DNA from: Paenibacillus arenosi
GTDB taxonomy: Bacteria; Bacillota; Bacilli; Paenibacillales; Paenibacillaceae
DNA length: 64,000 nucleotides
Assembly: GCF_014841135.1 (NCBI RefSeq)
Contig: NZ_JACYTN010000019.1
Span: forward strand, 1 to 64,000
Direction of reading: 5' to 3'
In this document: positions 16,189 to 26,044 of the stretch, in pieces
How the letters are laid out: every line of letters begins with the position of its first letter
Position numbering within the stretch: the stretch's first letter is position 1
Made by a program: the position numbers and the translations under genes
The notes under the pieces: model-generated
What the model was told of the DNA's origin: nothing
Database searches by the model: none
Seen by the model: only the letters and a program-made list of their open reading frames with translations

Positions 16189-17196
16189 TTAAGCATTTGC
16201 CATGCCAAGAGCTGTTAGTAGTTGCTTAATAGTAACTTCTTGCTCTTCAAGGAACTTCGTGAAGTCAGCAGAGTTTTTGTACTCTGAAACCCAACCGTTA
16301 GCTTCAAGCTCTTTTTTCCATTCTTCTTTATCATTTAGAGCTTTGAATGCGTCATCCCAATATTTTACTTGATCTGGACTTAGTTTCTTAGGACCGAACA
16401 CACCGCGCCAAATGGTGAAGTCTGCGTCAATTCCTTTTTCTTTGAGTGTCGGGACGTCTTTTAAAATACCGCCAAGACGCTCGTTAGAAGTAACAGCTAG
16501 TACTTTAATCTTGCCTGCTTCAAGGAATTCACTTACAGAGGAAGCATCCGTAGCGATTACATCAGCATTTTTACCAAGCAATGCTGTCATAGCTTCGCCG
16601 CCGCCATCATAAGAGACATATTTGACTGTCTTTGGATCAACTCCAGCTTTGTAAGCAGGAAGTACAGCGATCAAGTGATCCATAGAACCAGGAGCGGAGC
16701 CGCCAGCTACGGTTACTTTCGTAGGATCAGCTTTGATATCTGCGATTACTTCATTAATATCGTTATATTTAGAGTCTGCAGAAACTACAAGGGCGCCATA
16801 ATCTGTTGTCAGCTGTGCAAGTGGTTGAACATCACGGAAGCCATAGGGGCTCTTGCCTTCACTCTTCCAGTTGTTGATAAGAATAGGAGGTGAGTTGACG
16901 AATAGTTTATGCATGTCATTTGCATCTTTGGATACGTATTCGCCAAGGAATACAACGCCGCCGCCACCTGGCTTATTCTCTACGGTTAACGGGCTAGCTA
17001 CGAGCTTGGTTTCTGTTAAAATTTTAGTGACGGAGCGTGCTGTTTTATCCCAGCCACCGCCAGCCCCTGAAGGTGCAACGACAGTAACAGCTTTGTCAGG
17101 ATATTTCGCACTTTGTCCACCGGTGCTACAAGCGCTCAAAGTCAGAGCAGTGATTAAAGCTAGAATAGTGAATTGCCACGTAAATCGTTTTTTCAT
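16189..17196 (-). CDS. tctC: Tripartite tricarboxylate transporter substrate-binding lipoprotein TctC
   Basis: A 335-residue solute receptor. The signal peptide ends in LSAC with the lipidated Cys at 23. The mature part has the Bug/TctC features PDKAVTVVAPSGAGGGWDKTAR, ENKPGGGGVVFLGE and VAGGSAPGSMDHL, which hold the ligand carboxylates. ATG 17196 follows GGGGGATG; an in-frame GTG at 17211 is not needed. It is the first gene of the operon. The divergent two-component genes and the cre-like sites between suggest induction by the substrate and repression by preferred sugars. The ligand (citrate, malate or another acid) is not determined. Confidence 0.94.
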   Translation of the reverse strand: MKKRFTWQFTILALITALTLSACSTGGQSAKYPDKAVTVVAPSGAGGGWDKTARSVTKILTETKLVASPLTVENKPGGGGVVFLGEYVSKDANDMHKLFVNSPPILINNWKSEGKSPYGFRDVQPLAQLTTDYGALVVSADSKYNDINEVIADIKADPTKVTVAGGSAPGSMDHLIAVLPAYKAGVDPKTVKYVSYDGGGEAMTALLGKNADVIATDASSVSEFLEAGKIKVLAVTSNERLGGILKDVPTLKEKGIDADFTIWRGVFGPKKLSPDQVKYWDDAFKALNDKEEWKKELEANGWVSEYKNSADFTKFLEEQEVTIKQLLTALGMANA

Positions 17197-17218
17197 AAGT
17201 TCATCCCCCACAACATAA

Positions 17219-17232
17219 TGATAACGCTTACA
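17219..17232. promoter_or_regulatory. cre-like CcpA site upstream of tctC
   Basis: TGATAACGCTTACA matches the CcpA consensus TGWAAGCGYTWNCW at 12 of 14 positions. It lies 23 bases before the tctC start codon, downstream of any usable promoter, where CcpA would block transcription. Confidence 0.5.
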
Positions 17233-17302
17233 ATGATAATATTACCAAACGATCTAATTTTGAGATAGTATCCGTTCATATTTAGCATTTCTGCATTTTA
17301 AA

Positions 17303-17347
17303 TTCATTTTGTTCATAAAGTTCACAAAGTTGTTGGTATTCACAAAA
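17303..17347 (-). promoter_or_regulatory. Nine-bp direct repeats in the tctC control region, probable response-regulator sites
   Basis: TTCATTTTG (17303), TTCATAAAG (17312), TTCACAAAG (17321) and TTCACAAAA (17339) stand in one 9-bp register, with a degenerate unit at 17330. CitB/DcuR-type regulators bind AT-rich repeats upstream of transporter promoters, and such a regulator is encoded next door. The assignment is inference. The tctC promoter would lie between these repeats and 17196; no clear -35/-10 pair stands out. Confidence 0.5.
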
Positions 17348-17475
17348 CTTTCACAGATGATATAGTAGAAAAAACTAGAAAATTGTCAGATCGTTTATAT
17401 ACAAAAGGCTACTTATAGCTTAGAAAACCGTTGTCCTACTGCGGCTGCAACCAGCGCGCAAATTGTCTGATTTTC

Positions 17476-17489
17476 AGAAAGCGCTTACT
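17476..17489. promoter_or_regulatory. cre-like CcpA site upstream of the sensor kinase
   Basis: AGAAAGCGCTTACT matches TGWAAGCGYTWNCW at 13 of 14 positions, only the first base differing. It is 29 bases before the kinase start codon, placing the regulators under carbon catabolite control as well. Confidence 0.65.
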
Positions 17490-17518
17490 ATAGGTATGTT
17501 TGATTAGGAGGGGAATCC

Positions 17519-19144
17519 ATGAGGCTGCAGACCAAGCTAATGCTTCTTATTTGTACCTTATTATCTATTGTTATTATCGGGCTGTCATGGACGTTCCACG
17601 CGATGTGGATGTCAACGATGAAGACGCAGGCAGGAGAAGAGGCGCTTCGTCTGGCAAAAGTAATTGCTAATATGGATCAAGTCAAACAAGCATTTGAAAA
17701 AGATAACCCTACTGCTATCATTTTGCCTCTAGTAGAGCAGATTCGCCTGCAAACAGAGGCAGAGTTCATTGTTGTGGGTGATGAAAAGGGGATACGAATA
17801 GCTCATCCGGTAGCTGATCGCATTGGTAAGCCAATGGTAGGCGGAGACAATGACGCGGTTTTTCGTGGGGAAGCTATCATATCTGAGGCTGTAGGTAGCC
17901 TTGGAGCTTCGTTGAGAGGTAAGGCGCCGATAATTGATCATAATAACCGCATTATTGGTGTCGTTTCCGTCGGTTTTTTGAAGAAGGATATTAAAGAAGA
18001 AGTTCTTCCTTATCAATTAGCGATCTCTGGGTTGGCGGCACTTGCTATATTGCTTGGTGTGGGCGGTGCAGTCATCATTACGAAAAATGTAAAAAAGTCG
18101 ATTCATGGCTTGGAGCCTGTGGAGATAGGACGGCTTTATCAAGAGAAACAAACCCTGCTTGAATCGATTCGTGAAGGTATTATTGCTATTAATGAAAAAG
18201 GGTATATCACGACAATGAACCCTGCGGCTTTTGAGCTAATGGGATTGCAGCCACAGGATATAACAGGAGTTCCGATCACAACTTTATTTCCACAGACAAC
18301 ATTAATGGAAGTGATTGAGTCGAAAAGATCTCAGTATGATGTGGAGTTCACGATTGGAGATCGGGATCTGGTAGCGAATCGAGTGCCTATTTTAAATAGC
18401 CGCAATCAAGTCATTGGTGCGGTTTCAAGCTTCCGGAACAAGTCAGATATGTTTATGTTAACTGAGCAGTTGTCCCAGCTTCGCAATTACGCAGATGGAT
18501 TGCGTTCACAGACGCACGAGTTTTCGAATAAGCTTCATTTAATAGCTGGCCTTATTCAATTAGAATCTTATTCAGAAGCGCTAGATTTGATTGCAAAAGA
18601 GTCTAATATGCACCAAAATTTTATGCATTTTATGATGGAAGAAATCCCAGACCCTATTGTGGCGGGCCTTCTTATTGGTAAGTTCAATCGAGCGCATGAG
18701 GTGAATGTTGAGCTGCAAGTGGATGCTGCAAGTAGTTTTAAGAATGTGCCGGAGTATGTCGATCGCAATAAGCTGGTGACGATTATCGGCAATTTAATAG
18801 ATAACGCACTGGAAGCTGTTCATCAAATGGAGCAAGAGCGGCTAATCCGAGTATTTCTGTCGGACACTGGCAATGAGTTGATGATTGAAGTTGAGGATTC
18901 TGGTAGTGGGATACCACCTGCATATGGAGATAACATTTTCAATCTAGGGTTTACGACAAAAATTGGTGAGCATCGTGGTTTTGGCCTAAGTCTTGTCAAA
19001 CAGGCTGTAGAACAATTGGGTGGGATGATTCACTATCATACTCGTGAAGAAGGTTTAGGAGCGGTATTTGTTGTTATCATTCCGAAGGAAAGCTCAATGG
19101 GTGAAAGCGAGGAGGATCACGATGATTCGAGTACTTATCGTTGA
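17519..19144 (+). CDS. Sensor histidine kinase of the CitA/DctS family
   Basis: A 541-residue membrane kinase. Order: membrane helix (about 7-28), an extracytoplasmic sCache/PDC-type sensor with SLGASLRGKAPIIDHNNRIIG, second helix (about 165-187), cytoplasmic PAS (about 205-310: SIREGIIAINEKG...MNPAAFELMG), then a dimerisation region with HEFSNKLH, His333 being the likely phosphorylation site, and an ATPase domain with IIGNLIDNALEA, DSGSGIP and GFGLSLVKQ. The family senses citrate, malate, succinate or fumarate directly. It is divergent from tctCBA-malic enzyme, and its end overlaps the response regulator gene by 23 bases. Confidence 0.92.
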   Translation: MRLQTKLMLLICTLLSIVIIGLSWTFHAMWMSTMKTQAGEEALRLAKVIANMDQVKQAFEKDNPTAIILPLVEQIRLQTEAEFIVVGDEKGIRIAHPVADRIGKPMVGGDNDAVFRGEAIISEAVGSLGASLRGKAPIIDHNNRIIGVVSVGFLKKDIKEEVLPYQLAISGLAALAILLGVGGAVIITKNVKKSIHGLEPVEIGRLYQEKQTLLESIREGIIAINEKGYITTMNPAAFELMGLQPQDITGVPITTLFPQTTLMEVIESKRSQYDVEFTIGDRDLVANRVPILNSRNQVIGAVSSFRNKSDMFMLTEQLSQLRNYADGLRSQTHEFSNKLHLIAGLIQLESYSEALDLIAKESNMHQNFMHFMMEEIPDPIVAGLLIGKFNRAHEVNVELQVDAASSFKNVPEYVDRNKLVTIIGNLIDNALEAVHQMEQERLIRVFLSDTGNELMIEVEDSGSGIPPAYGDNIFNLGFTTKIGEHRGFGLSLVKQAVEQLGGMIHYHTREEGLGAVFVVIIPKESSMGESEEDHDDSSTYR

Positions 19145-19805
19145 AGATGATGTGCGAATTGCAGAAATCAACCGTAGGCTAGTGGAAAAGGTACCTGAGT
19201 ATAGTGTTGTCGGGATTGCAACAGATGAGGTGCAGGCGAAGGAACAGCTGCACATTTTAGATCCAGACCTTGTGCTGCTTGATATTTTCTTTCCTGATAT
19301 GAATGGCTTAGAACTGCTTCGATTTATGAAACAAAACTATCCGTACGTCGATGTCATCATGATAACAGCAGCTAAAGATTTGAAGTCGATTAGAGAAGCG
19401 ATCCAAAGTGGTGTATTTGACTTTATCATCAAACCTGTTATTTACGATCGGATGTTAGAAACGCTAGAGAAATATAAACATTTTCACCATGAGATGGAGC
19501 AGCTTAGTTCCCAAATGACAGCAGTGAGTCAACAGCAAGTGGATGCATTATTGAGAGGCCGTTCGGAGAAAATGAAGGAGCCTTACTATCCGAAAGGCAT
19601 CGATAAATTAACACTGGATAAAATTATGGAACATTTGCAATACGCAGGGCAAGGCATATCGGCGGATAAGCTGGGAAGAATGGTGGGTATTAGCCGCTCG
19701 ACTGCTCGTCGTTATTTGGAATATCTCGTTACCCAAGGCTCACTTCGAGCAGATGTGGTGTATGGGACAGTAGGGCGACCCGAACGGGTCTATCATGTTA
19801 TGTAA
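19122..19805 (+). CDS. Response regulator of the CitB/DcuR family
   Basis: A 227-residue regulator. The receiver domain has the acidic pair EDD (residues 8-10), the phosphorylated Asp54 in LLDIFFPDM, and Lys in IIKPV. The C-terminal part (about 155-227) has the helix-turn-helix of this family (ISADKLGRMVGISRSTARRYLEYL), then VYGTVGRPERVY. ATG 19122 has GCGAGGAGG upstream and lies inside the kinase gene, so the pair is translationally coupled. It probably activates tctC-tctB-tctA-mae through the repeats near 17303-17347. Confidence 0.92.
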   Translation: MIRVLIVEDDVRIAEINRRLVEKVPEYSVVGIATDEVQAKEQLHILDPDLVLLDIFFPDMNGLELLRFMKQNYPYVDVIMITAAKDLKSIREAIQSGVFDFIIKPVIYDRMLETLEKYKHFHHEMEQLSSQMTAVSQQQVDALLRGRSEKMKEPYYPKGIDKLTLDKIMEHLQYAGQGISADKLGRMVGISRSTARRYLEYLVTQGSLRADVVYGTVGRPERVYHVM

Positions 19806-19984
19806 ACGTAATTGCAGCATAGTCGAAGAGAGGTAATGCAGCAGCGCCTCTCTAATTGTGTTTCTAATATGTGAAACAATGCTCATACTTAGAATAAGTT
19901 ATGGAAAAAGCGATGCAGTTCATATAAAATAAATAAGGAATTGTTCTAGTAAATATTGCCGACAGAACTAAAGGAGCTGGCAAC

Positions 19985-20365
19985 ATGTTAAACCGCTACA
20001 TAAAGATAGGCAGTATTACTGCTGCCCTGGCAGTTGGTCTAGGTGCGTTTGGTGCTCATGTGATGAAAGACATGCTCACACCTGAACGATTAGCGACCTA
20101 TGAAACAGCTGTGCAATATCATATTTTTCATGCGCTTGCTCTTCTCATTATTGCTCTGCTTAGTGAGCGGCTGCCTGAAAGCAACAGAACCAAGGTGCTC
20201 TGGTCAGCAAGGTTGATAACACTGGGCATCGTAATCTTCTCAGGAAGCCTATATGTATTGTGCTTCACTGGTATAAAAGTGCTGGGAGCTATTACTCCGA
20301 TTGGCGGGATCGCATTTATTGCTGGATGGCTCATGCTTGCTCTAGCTGCGAGACGTTCTTCATAG
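19985..20365 (+). CDS. DUF423 family membrane protein
   Basis: A 126-residue protein with four hydrophobic helices. The start GSITAALAVGLGAFGAHVMKD, then YHIFHALAL, is the DUF423 signature (B. subtilis YwdK). Function unknown. AAAGGAG precedes the ATG at 19985. About 180 bases separate it from the response regulator gene; a weak GAGAGG/CCTCTC hairpin near 19828-19855 lies between, without a T-run. Confidence 0.85.
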   Translation: MLNRYIKIGSITAALAVGLGAFGAHVMKDMLTPERLATYETAVQYHIFHALALLIIALLSERLPESNRTKVLWSARLITLGIVIFSGSLYVLCFTGIKVLGAITPIGGIAFIAGWLMLALAARRSS

Positions 20366-20393
20366 ATACGTACATGGAGCCGGAGAGGACGAG

Positions 20394-22376
20394 ATGAGAG
20401 TGATATCCAGGGATGGACAACATCGAGAGCAATCGCAACGGAGTGCGACTCTTGCTAACATGATTCGATGGGTAGTTGGTATAAACGCTGCCATTTTTAT
20501 TTTATGTACAGCGATTTGGTTCATTTCTAATGATGCAATGCGTTATGTACTAAGTGTACTGATGCTGGCCCAGTTAGTTAATGTTTATATAGTTAGTCGC
20601 TACTACCGTGCCCAGCTTGTAGAGCAGCAATCGCTCGCGTCAATTGATGTTGGCAACAAGTTTACGTTCAGCGACCCAACTACTTCTGAAGCGAATAATC
20701 GCTGGAAGTCCATATACGAAAATATGCCGTTACCTGCGTTATATATGTCCAAGAAAGGACAGATTGTGGCTACTAATCGAGCCTTCCGAGATTTGATAGG
20801 TGTTAAAGAGCATCAACCTTTGACTGATGAAGGTATCATTGATCCGGCTCATTTGCCTTGTTTTCGGGTGAAGATGGGGCAAGTGCTAATGGATAAGCAT
20901 AATGTCACGATTGAGGTTAAAGGATTGCATTACGAAGGTTATCCTCAAGATTGGCTTGTTCACATCCACCAGTCGCTTCATTTTTCAGAGGAGCAAGAGG
21001 CAGGTTGTATCATTTATATTCAAGATCATCATGCGAAAAGGCACATGACAGAAGAGATTCACTATATGTCCTACTATGATGATATGACAGGCCTTCCGAA
21101 TCGTAGGAAGCTTATGCAGCATATTAATGATTTGTTGCGAATGGCGAAGGAGAAGGAAGAGCCGATTTACATCTCAGTGCTCTATATGGATATCGATCGA
21201 TTCAAACGAATAAACGATACCTTTGGTCCAGACTTCGGGGACATGTTGCTGATGCAAATTGCTGAGCGATTGCTGCGCAAAATGAATCCACATGATGTAT
21301 TGGCAAGAATGGAAGGTGACGAGTTCGCTTGTGTACTGACTTCGATCCATTCGGATCAACATGTGGCTGAGCAAGCCCGACAATTACTTCATATGATGGA
21401 TGAACCATTTTTGTTAAGAGATATTCCTGTTCACGTTGCAATGAGTATAGGCGTGACCATCTACAATGAGGAAGGTGGTCGAATCCATCAAGACGATGCG
21501 GCTTCACTAGTAAAGAAAGCTGTATCTGCCATGTCTAAGGTTAAAGAACAGGGGAAAAATAGCTATTTGTTCTATACACCTGAAATGAATGTGGTTACGC
21601 TTGAGAGGCTTACACTGGAGCATGAAATGCGTAACGCGCTGCTGAACAATGAGTATGAGCTTTATTATCAGCCCCAAGTTGAGATGAATACAGAACGAAT
21701 TGTCGGAATGGAAGCGCTTATTCGTTGGAATCATCCGCATAAAGGCAGGATACCACCTAATGAGTTTATCCCGCTAGCTGAAGAGAGTGGCTTCATCGTT
21801 ACATTGGGTGAATGGGTATTGGAACAGGCATGCTTCCAAAATAAGAGATGGCAAGACGCAGGCCTTCCACCTATACCGGTATCGGTTAATTTATCCGTTC
21901 GTCAGTTCGAGCAGAAGAACTTAATGGAAGTTGTTCAAGAAGTATTGCGACGAACAGGACTTCCCCCACAGTATTTAGAGCTGGAAATTACGGAAACGAT
22001 GACATTGGACGTGGAACGTGCCTCCAAAGTATTGTCACAGTTGAAGCAAATGGGAGTTTCCATAAGCATAGATGATTTCGGAACCGGATATAGCTCGCTT
22101 CATTATCTTAAAAATTTCCCAATTCATCGTCTTAAGATTGATCGTTCCTTTGTACGTGATCTGGAACATGATCCAAATGATGCTGCAATTGTATCTGCCA
22201 TTATTGCGCTGGGCCATACTATGAATATTCATGTCATTGCAGAGGGTGTAGAGAATACAGGACAGCTTCGATTTTTACAAGCGCATGCTTGTGATGAAAT
22301 CCAAGGCTATTACTTTAGTCCTCCTATACCTGGGCCAGAAATTGAAGTAATGCTGCAAGATCAACTGGCTTCATAA
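20394..22376 (+). CDS. Membrane PAS-GGDEF-EAL protein, cyclic-di-GMP turnover
   Basis: A 660-residue protein with two N-terminal membrane helices (about 22-75), a PAS domain (about 105-215), GGDEF (about 220-385) and EAL (about 395-650). The cyclase signature reads EGDEF at 307-311 instead of GGDEF. The EAL domain is intact: EALIRW at 440-445, LSVRQF, ELEITE, DDFGTGYSSL and AEGVE. It is therefore likely a phosphodiesterase, with the GGDEF either active in variant form or acting as a GTP sensor. GAGAGGACGAG precedes ATG 20394. A strong terminator follows. Confidence 0.92.
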   Translation: MRVISRDGQHREQSQRSATLANMIRWVVGINAAIFILCTAIWFISNDAMRYVLSVLMLAQLVNVYIVSRYYRAQLVEQQSLASIDVGNKFTFSDPTTSEANNRWKSIYENMPLPALYMSKKGQIVATNRAFRDLIGVKEHQPLTDEGIIDPAHLPCFRVKMGQVLMDKHNVTIEVKGLHYEGYPQDWLVHIHQSLHFSEEQEAGCIIYIQDHHAKRHMTEEIHYMSYYDDMTGLPNRRKLMQHINDLLRMAKEKEEPIYISVLYMDIDRFKRINDTFGPDFGDMLLMQIAERLLRKMNPHDVLARMEGDEFACVLTSIHSDQHVAEQARQLLHMMDEPFLLRDIPVHVAMSIGVTIYNEEGGRIHQDDAASLVKKAVSAMSKVKEQGKNSYLFYTPEMNVVTLERLTLEHEMRNALLNNEYELYYQPQVEMNTERIVGMEALIRWNHPHKGRIPPNEFIPLAEESGFIVTLGEWVLEQACFQNKRWQDAGLPPIPVSVNLSVRQFEQKNLMEVVQEVLRRTGLPPQYLELEITETMTLDVERASKVLSQLKQMGVSISIDDFGTGYSSLHYLKNFPIHRLKIDRSFVRDLEHDPNDAAIVSAIIALGHTMNIHVIAEGVENTGQLRFLQAHACDEIQGYYFSPPIPGPEIEVMLQDQLAS

Positions 22377-22388
22377 GGCGAAGTAAAC

Positions 22389-22425
22389 AAAAAGCCGTCT
22401 TCCTTATACAGGAGGCGGCTTTTTA
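22389..22425. terminator. Bidirectional terminator
   Basis: AAAAAGCCGTCTTCCT and AGGAGGCGGCTTTTT arms around TATAC, with A and T runs for both directions. It serves the GGDEF-EAL gene and the converging gene ending at 22438. Confidence 0.88.
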
Positions 22426-22437
22426 GCTATCATTCAG

Positions 22438-22998
22438 CTATATAATCATTTCTTCGATTTCATTTATGTAGTAAGCATACACTTGCTTCTCGTCTACGTG
22501 GTAAACGTTCATTAATTGCGAATCAGGATCGAAATTCAAAATTCTACAGGGGATGCTGAGCTTTACGCCATGGCCTTTGTTAATATGCAAGCGAATAAGT
22601 CTCTGCTTCTTAATGTGGTCATTGATTTGATCCATTAAGCTAGGCGGTGATTGCTGTTGCGATGATGCCTGTTCCGTTGTTGACGATGTTAATTTCTTGT
22701 TACCTTCAATACGTTGCTTCTCTAAAGCGTTAGAATGTGGGGTTGGTTTGAACAACTTCTGCCCAGTGCTGCTGCTTCCAAACGGGGGAGCTGCAAGGTT
22801 ATGCTGTTGCATCAACTCCATCATGTCTAGTAGTGAGCCCAGTTCTGCACCCGATTGGATCTTCATATCCAATACGTCAGCATCACGGTTCAGCAAGTGG
22901 AGAAGTTTCTCCATAGCGGCAGCGTTAGAAGGTCCCTGTATTAAGATGTCGATTGAAAATTTGTAAACCGATTGTTGTGCCTTCTTCAACTGAGTCAT
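22438..22998 (-). CDS. Hypothetical protein, C-terminal Sm/WYL-like strand pattern
   Basis: A 186-residue soluble protein. The first 65 residues look helical (KFSIDILIQGPSNAAAMEKLL), the middle (70-120) is a Ser/Gln/Pro-rich linker, and the end (LSIPCRILNFDPDSQLMNVYHVDEKQVYAYYINEIEEM) has the alternation of a small beta-barrel. I do not recognise it as a named family. AGGAGAAC lies before ATG 22998. It is a single gene between terminators. Confidence 0.65.
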   Translation of the reverse strand: MTQLKKAQQSVYKFSIDILIQGPSNAAAMEKLLHLLNRDADVLDMKIQSGAELGSLLDMMELMQQHNLAAPPFGSSSTGQKLFKPTPHSNALEKQRIEGNKKLTSSTTEQASSQQQSPPSLMDQINDHIKKQRLIRLHINKGHGVKLSIPCRILNFDPDSQLMNVYHVDEKQVYAYYINEIEEMII

Positions 22999-23195
22999 TG
23001 TTCCTAGTTCTCCTTACAGTGGTGAGTAGCTTGATCGATCTTATTATATTATGGTTTTTGTTTAAAAAATAGTGTTTTTTCATAAAATCAATTGAGGCGA
23101 ATGCCTTCCTCTTCAACATATATCGGGTTTCTGCATATGTTGTGATGACCGCATAAATGCTGCTGGATAGCGGTGTAAAAGGAGGTTGCTGACCC

Positions 23196-23498
23196 GTGGT
23201 TCATATTGTGCCGATAACAGAGCAGGGCAAGACATTTATCGGAATAGAAGTGCTGCTGCCTAAAACGACATTGTTAGTGATAACATCTGAGCGAGGATAT
23301 ATTATGTGCGGAGCACTTGATGTAGGCTTGCTTAATGAGAAGTTAAAGGATCGCCGTATATTAGCTGGGCGTGCAGTAGGGGTAAAGACGCTTGAACAGC
23401 TCTGGGAGGCCCCGTTGGAGTCGATAACGGATGAAGCTGCCAGTATAGGAGTAAAGGTAGGAATGACAGGTAAAGATGCCATGCTCCTTATGTCTTAG
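23196..23498 (+). CDS. DUF1805 family protein (YunC-like)
   Basis: A 100-residue protein with the DUF1805 pattern: TTLLVITSERGYIMCGALDVGLLNEKL, then AGRAVGVKTLEQLWEAPLESITDEA. B. subtilis YunC is the usual reference; function is unknown. It begins with GTG at 23196, with AAAAGGAGG ten bases upstream. Confidence 0.82.
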   Translation: MVHIVPITEQGKTFIGIEVLLPKTTLLVITSERGYIMCGALDVGLLNEKLKDRRILAGRAVGVKTLEQLWEAPLESITDEAASIGVKVGMTGKDAMLLMS

Positions 23499-23529
23499 GT
23501 TATATGATAGCGGTTGAAAAAGTATAGAT

Positions 23530-23562
23530 AAAAAAGAGCGGGCCATATGGATTAGTCCGCTC
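23530..23562 (-). terminator. Intrinsic terminator of mtnK-mtnA
   Basis: On the minus strand GAGCGG and CCGCTC arms are followed by six T. It lies 35 bases after the mtnA stop. Confidence 0.8.
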
Positions 23563-23597
23563 ATCTCTTCTCATAGTCACTATTATTGTAACCGCTT

Positions 23598-24728
23598 CTA
23601 TTCGAAAATCTCTTTTAAGGAAATGTGATAGGGTGCTTTAACAATTCCTCGCTCTGTAATAATTGCTGTAACGAGCTCGTTCGGCGTAACGTCAAAGGCA
23701 GGATTGAACACTTGAATGTGTTCAGGAGCCGTTCGTTTTCCAAACGCTTCTGTTATTTCTTTTTCATGGCGTTCTTCAATAGGAATAAGGTCCCCTGAAG
23801 AAGTGTCCAAATCAATAGTTGATATAGGACAAGCGACATAGAAAGGAATGTTATGAGCTTTGGCTAGTACAGCTAGGCCATATGTCCCTATTTTGTTGGC
23901 CACATCACCATTGGCAGCAACTCGATCCGTCCCGACGATTACGGCCTGAACCCAGCCTTTTTGCATAACCATAGCAGCCATATTGTCACAAATTAATGTG
24001 ACATCAACACCTGCTTGCTGCAATTCAAATGCCGTTAGTCTTGCACCTTGAAGGACAGGCCTTGTCTCATCGGCAAACACTTTCAATGAGATGCCGCGTT
24101 CTTTTGCTAAGTAAATAGGTGCAAGTGCAGTCCCGTATTTGGCAGTAGCCAATCCACCTGCATTGCAGTGTGTAAGAATACCCATGCCATCGCTAAACAA
24201 AGTAAGAGCATGCTCGCCAATCTGTTTGCATATCTCTTCATCTTCTTGGTGAATGGTGATTGCTTCTTGCAGCAGTAGTTCCGTAAGCTGTTCCAGTGCA
24301 ATTTCTGTATTTGTTAATTCATGAGCACGAGCAGTCATGCGATCAAGGGCCCAGAACAAGTTAACAGCAGTGGGACGGGAAGTTGCCAAATAGGCAGCAT
24401 GTTGCTCCACCTGGCGCAGCCATTCCTCAACTTGATCAGTTTGGTCGTTGCGAATCCCAAGTATGACACCATAAGCGGCTGTAATCCCGATAGCAGGTGC
24501 TCCGCGGACGACCATGTCATAGATCGCTTGCCATACTTCTTGCACATCAGTAAGACGAAGGAAGTTAATCTCGTTCGGCAATGCTCTTTGGTCGAGGAGT
24601 TCAAGCACATTATCTTCAGACCAGCGGACGGATTGCAGTTGCTCCCCAGTAATATGTCCTGATCTCTCAGTTGATGATACATGTAATAGTTGCTCTTGTG
24701 ATGCAGTTATGCTGGTCGGGTTCGTCAT
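23598..24728 (-). CDS. mtnA: S-methyl-5-thioribose-1-phosphate isomerase
   Basis: A 376-residue member of the eIF2B-alpha/MtnA family. It converts methylthioribose-1-phosphate to methylthioribulose-1-phosphate in methionine salvage. Visible active-site parts are [14 protein letters not shown] (residues about 70-83), [17 protein letters not shown] with the reactive Cys, and [18 protein letters not shown] with the catalytic Asp. AAAGGAG lies ten bases before ATG 24728. The start overlaps the mtnK stop by four bases, so both are translated together. Confidence 0.95.
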   Translation of the reverse strand: MTNPTSITASQEQLLHVSSTERSGHITGEQLQSVRWSEDNVLELLDQRALPNEINFLRLTDVQEVWQAIYDMVVRGAPAIGITAAYGVILGIRNDQTDQVEEWLRQVEQHAAYLATSRPTAVNLFWALDRMTARAHELTNTEIALEQLTELLLQEAITIHQEDEEICKQIGEHALTLFSDGMGILTHCNAGGLATAKYGTALAPIYLAKERGISLKVFADETRPVLQGARLTAFELQQAGVDVTLICDNMAAMVMQKGWVQAVIVGTDRVAANGDVANKIGTYGLAVLAKAHNIPFYVACPISTIDLDTSSGDLIPIEERHEKEITEAFGKRTAPEHIQVFNPAFDVTPNELVTAIITERGIVKAPYHISLKEIFE

Positions 24729-25975
24729 GATGTATAAACTCCTTTATAAGCATGTTCACATATGGTGAACATCTCTTCAATTGAACGAATGCGGCGATTA
24801 GACTTAACGAGTGCTGTACCTAATTGTAACGCGATACGCTGAGCACGCAGCTTGGCCGCTTGGTTAGGAATAGATCCAACATCAGCAACATGAGCTAGCC
24901 CGACGATGCGGCGGATCATCTTACTTCCGGTATATCCAACGGTATCTTGCAAAATTTGTTCCATATATACATCTTGATAGCCCTTAGTACGGGATATTCG
25001 ATCAACGCCATGCTCATCCCATAAGCTGCGGAATTTCTCGTCGAATCGATTCCATATTTCACAGAGCGTAGATAGCAAATAAGTGCGATGTTCTTCGCGT
25101 GTTTGATCATCAAGGCTCCAATGCTCATGACCTGCTGCATTAAGCAGCAAATTAGCAAATATGGCGCCGATATCGAAGCCGATAGGCCCATAATAAGCGA
25201 ATTCTGGATCGATAACCTTTGTAGAATGCGGTGTGATGAAAATGCTTCCTGTGTGAAGATCGCCGTGCAGCAAAGCCTGCGTACTCGTAAGGAATTTTTC
25301 ACGCAGTAATGCAACTTCAAGGTGAAGTTTATGATCCGCACAAAGTTTGGCATGATCAGCGAGCAGTTGTTCATCGATATTATTGTTTGGTGAATTTGTA
25401 TAAGGATCATCAAAAATAAGGTCTTCTGTAATTTTACATAGCTCAGGATTAATAAAGCGCTGTACTTGCCATTTCTTCTGCTGTTGATTCATACCTAGAT
25501 CAGATGAGAAGAAAAGGGTATGGGCCAAAAACTCTGAAATATGATCAGCAAATAAAGGATAACGGTTTCCTTCAATTAACCCTTTGCGCATAATGACATG
25601 GTCACTTAAATCTTCCATAACCGTCATAGCTAGCGTTGCATCATAGTAATGAACATGCGGTACGAGCTGTGGTACTAGCTTGCCTTGGAATAGAAGGGCA
25701 TCACTTTCGATACGTGCGCGTTCTAATGTTAGTGGCCATGATTCGCCCACAACTTTGGCATACGGCAGTGCCTGTTTCACAATAAGACTTGGTGTATGGG
25801 AAGCAGACTCCGAAGAATGAGCGAGTCGTACACGAAACACAAGATTTAAGTTTCCGTCACCAATTTCATCACATATCAATTCATCAGTTGGATAAAATAC
25901 ATTTGTAACAGTCCTAGCCACGTTAATCGCTTCTTCGACGGTAAGCGGATGATAAGCAGATGTGTTCTCCGTCAT
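24725..25975 (-). CDS. mtnK: 5-methylthioribose kinase
   Basis: A 416-residue kinase of the protein-kinase-like/APH fold that phosphorylates methylthioribose with ATP. The catalytic loop is [13 protein letters not shown] and the metal motif is [16 protein letters not shown]; the N-terminal part has [10 protein letters not shown] and the lysine of [12 protein letters not shown]. It is the first gene of the mtnK-mtnA operon. AGGGGGTG lies 12 bases before ATG 25975. In B. subtilis this operon has a SAM riboswitch; none was recognised here. Confidence 0.95.
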   Translation of the reverse strand: MTENTSAYHPLTVEEAINVARTVTNVFYPTDELICDEIGDGNLNLVFRVRLAHSSESASHTPSLIVKQALPYAKVVGESWPLTLERARIESDALLFQGKLVPQLVPHVHYYDATLAMTVMEDLSDHVIMRKGLIEGNRYPLFADHISEFLAHTLFFSSDLGMNQQQKKWQVQRFINPELCKITEDLIFDDPYTNSPNNNIDEQLLADHAKLCADHKLHLEVALLREKFLTSTQALLHGDLHTGSIFITPHSTKVIDPEFAYYGPIGFDIGAIFANLLLNAAGHEHWSLDDQTREEHRTYLLSTLCEIWNRFDEKFRSLWDEHGVDRISRTKGYQDVYMEQILQDTVGYTGSKMIRRIVGLAHVADVGSIPNQAAKLRAQRIALQLGTALVKSNRRIRSIEEMFTICEHAYKGVYTS

Positions 25976-26044
25976 AGGCTATGCGGCACCCCCTGAGCTA
26001 TAATCATACACAGTGAATAAAGGTATTTCTTGTAAACACGCTTT

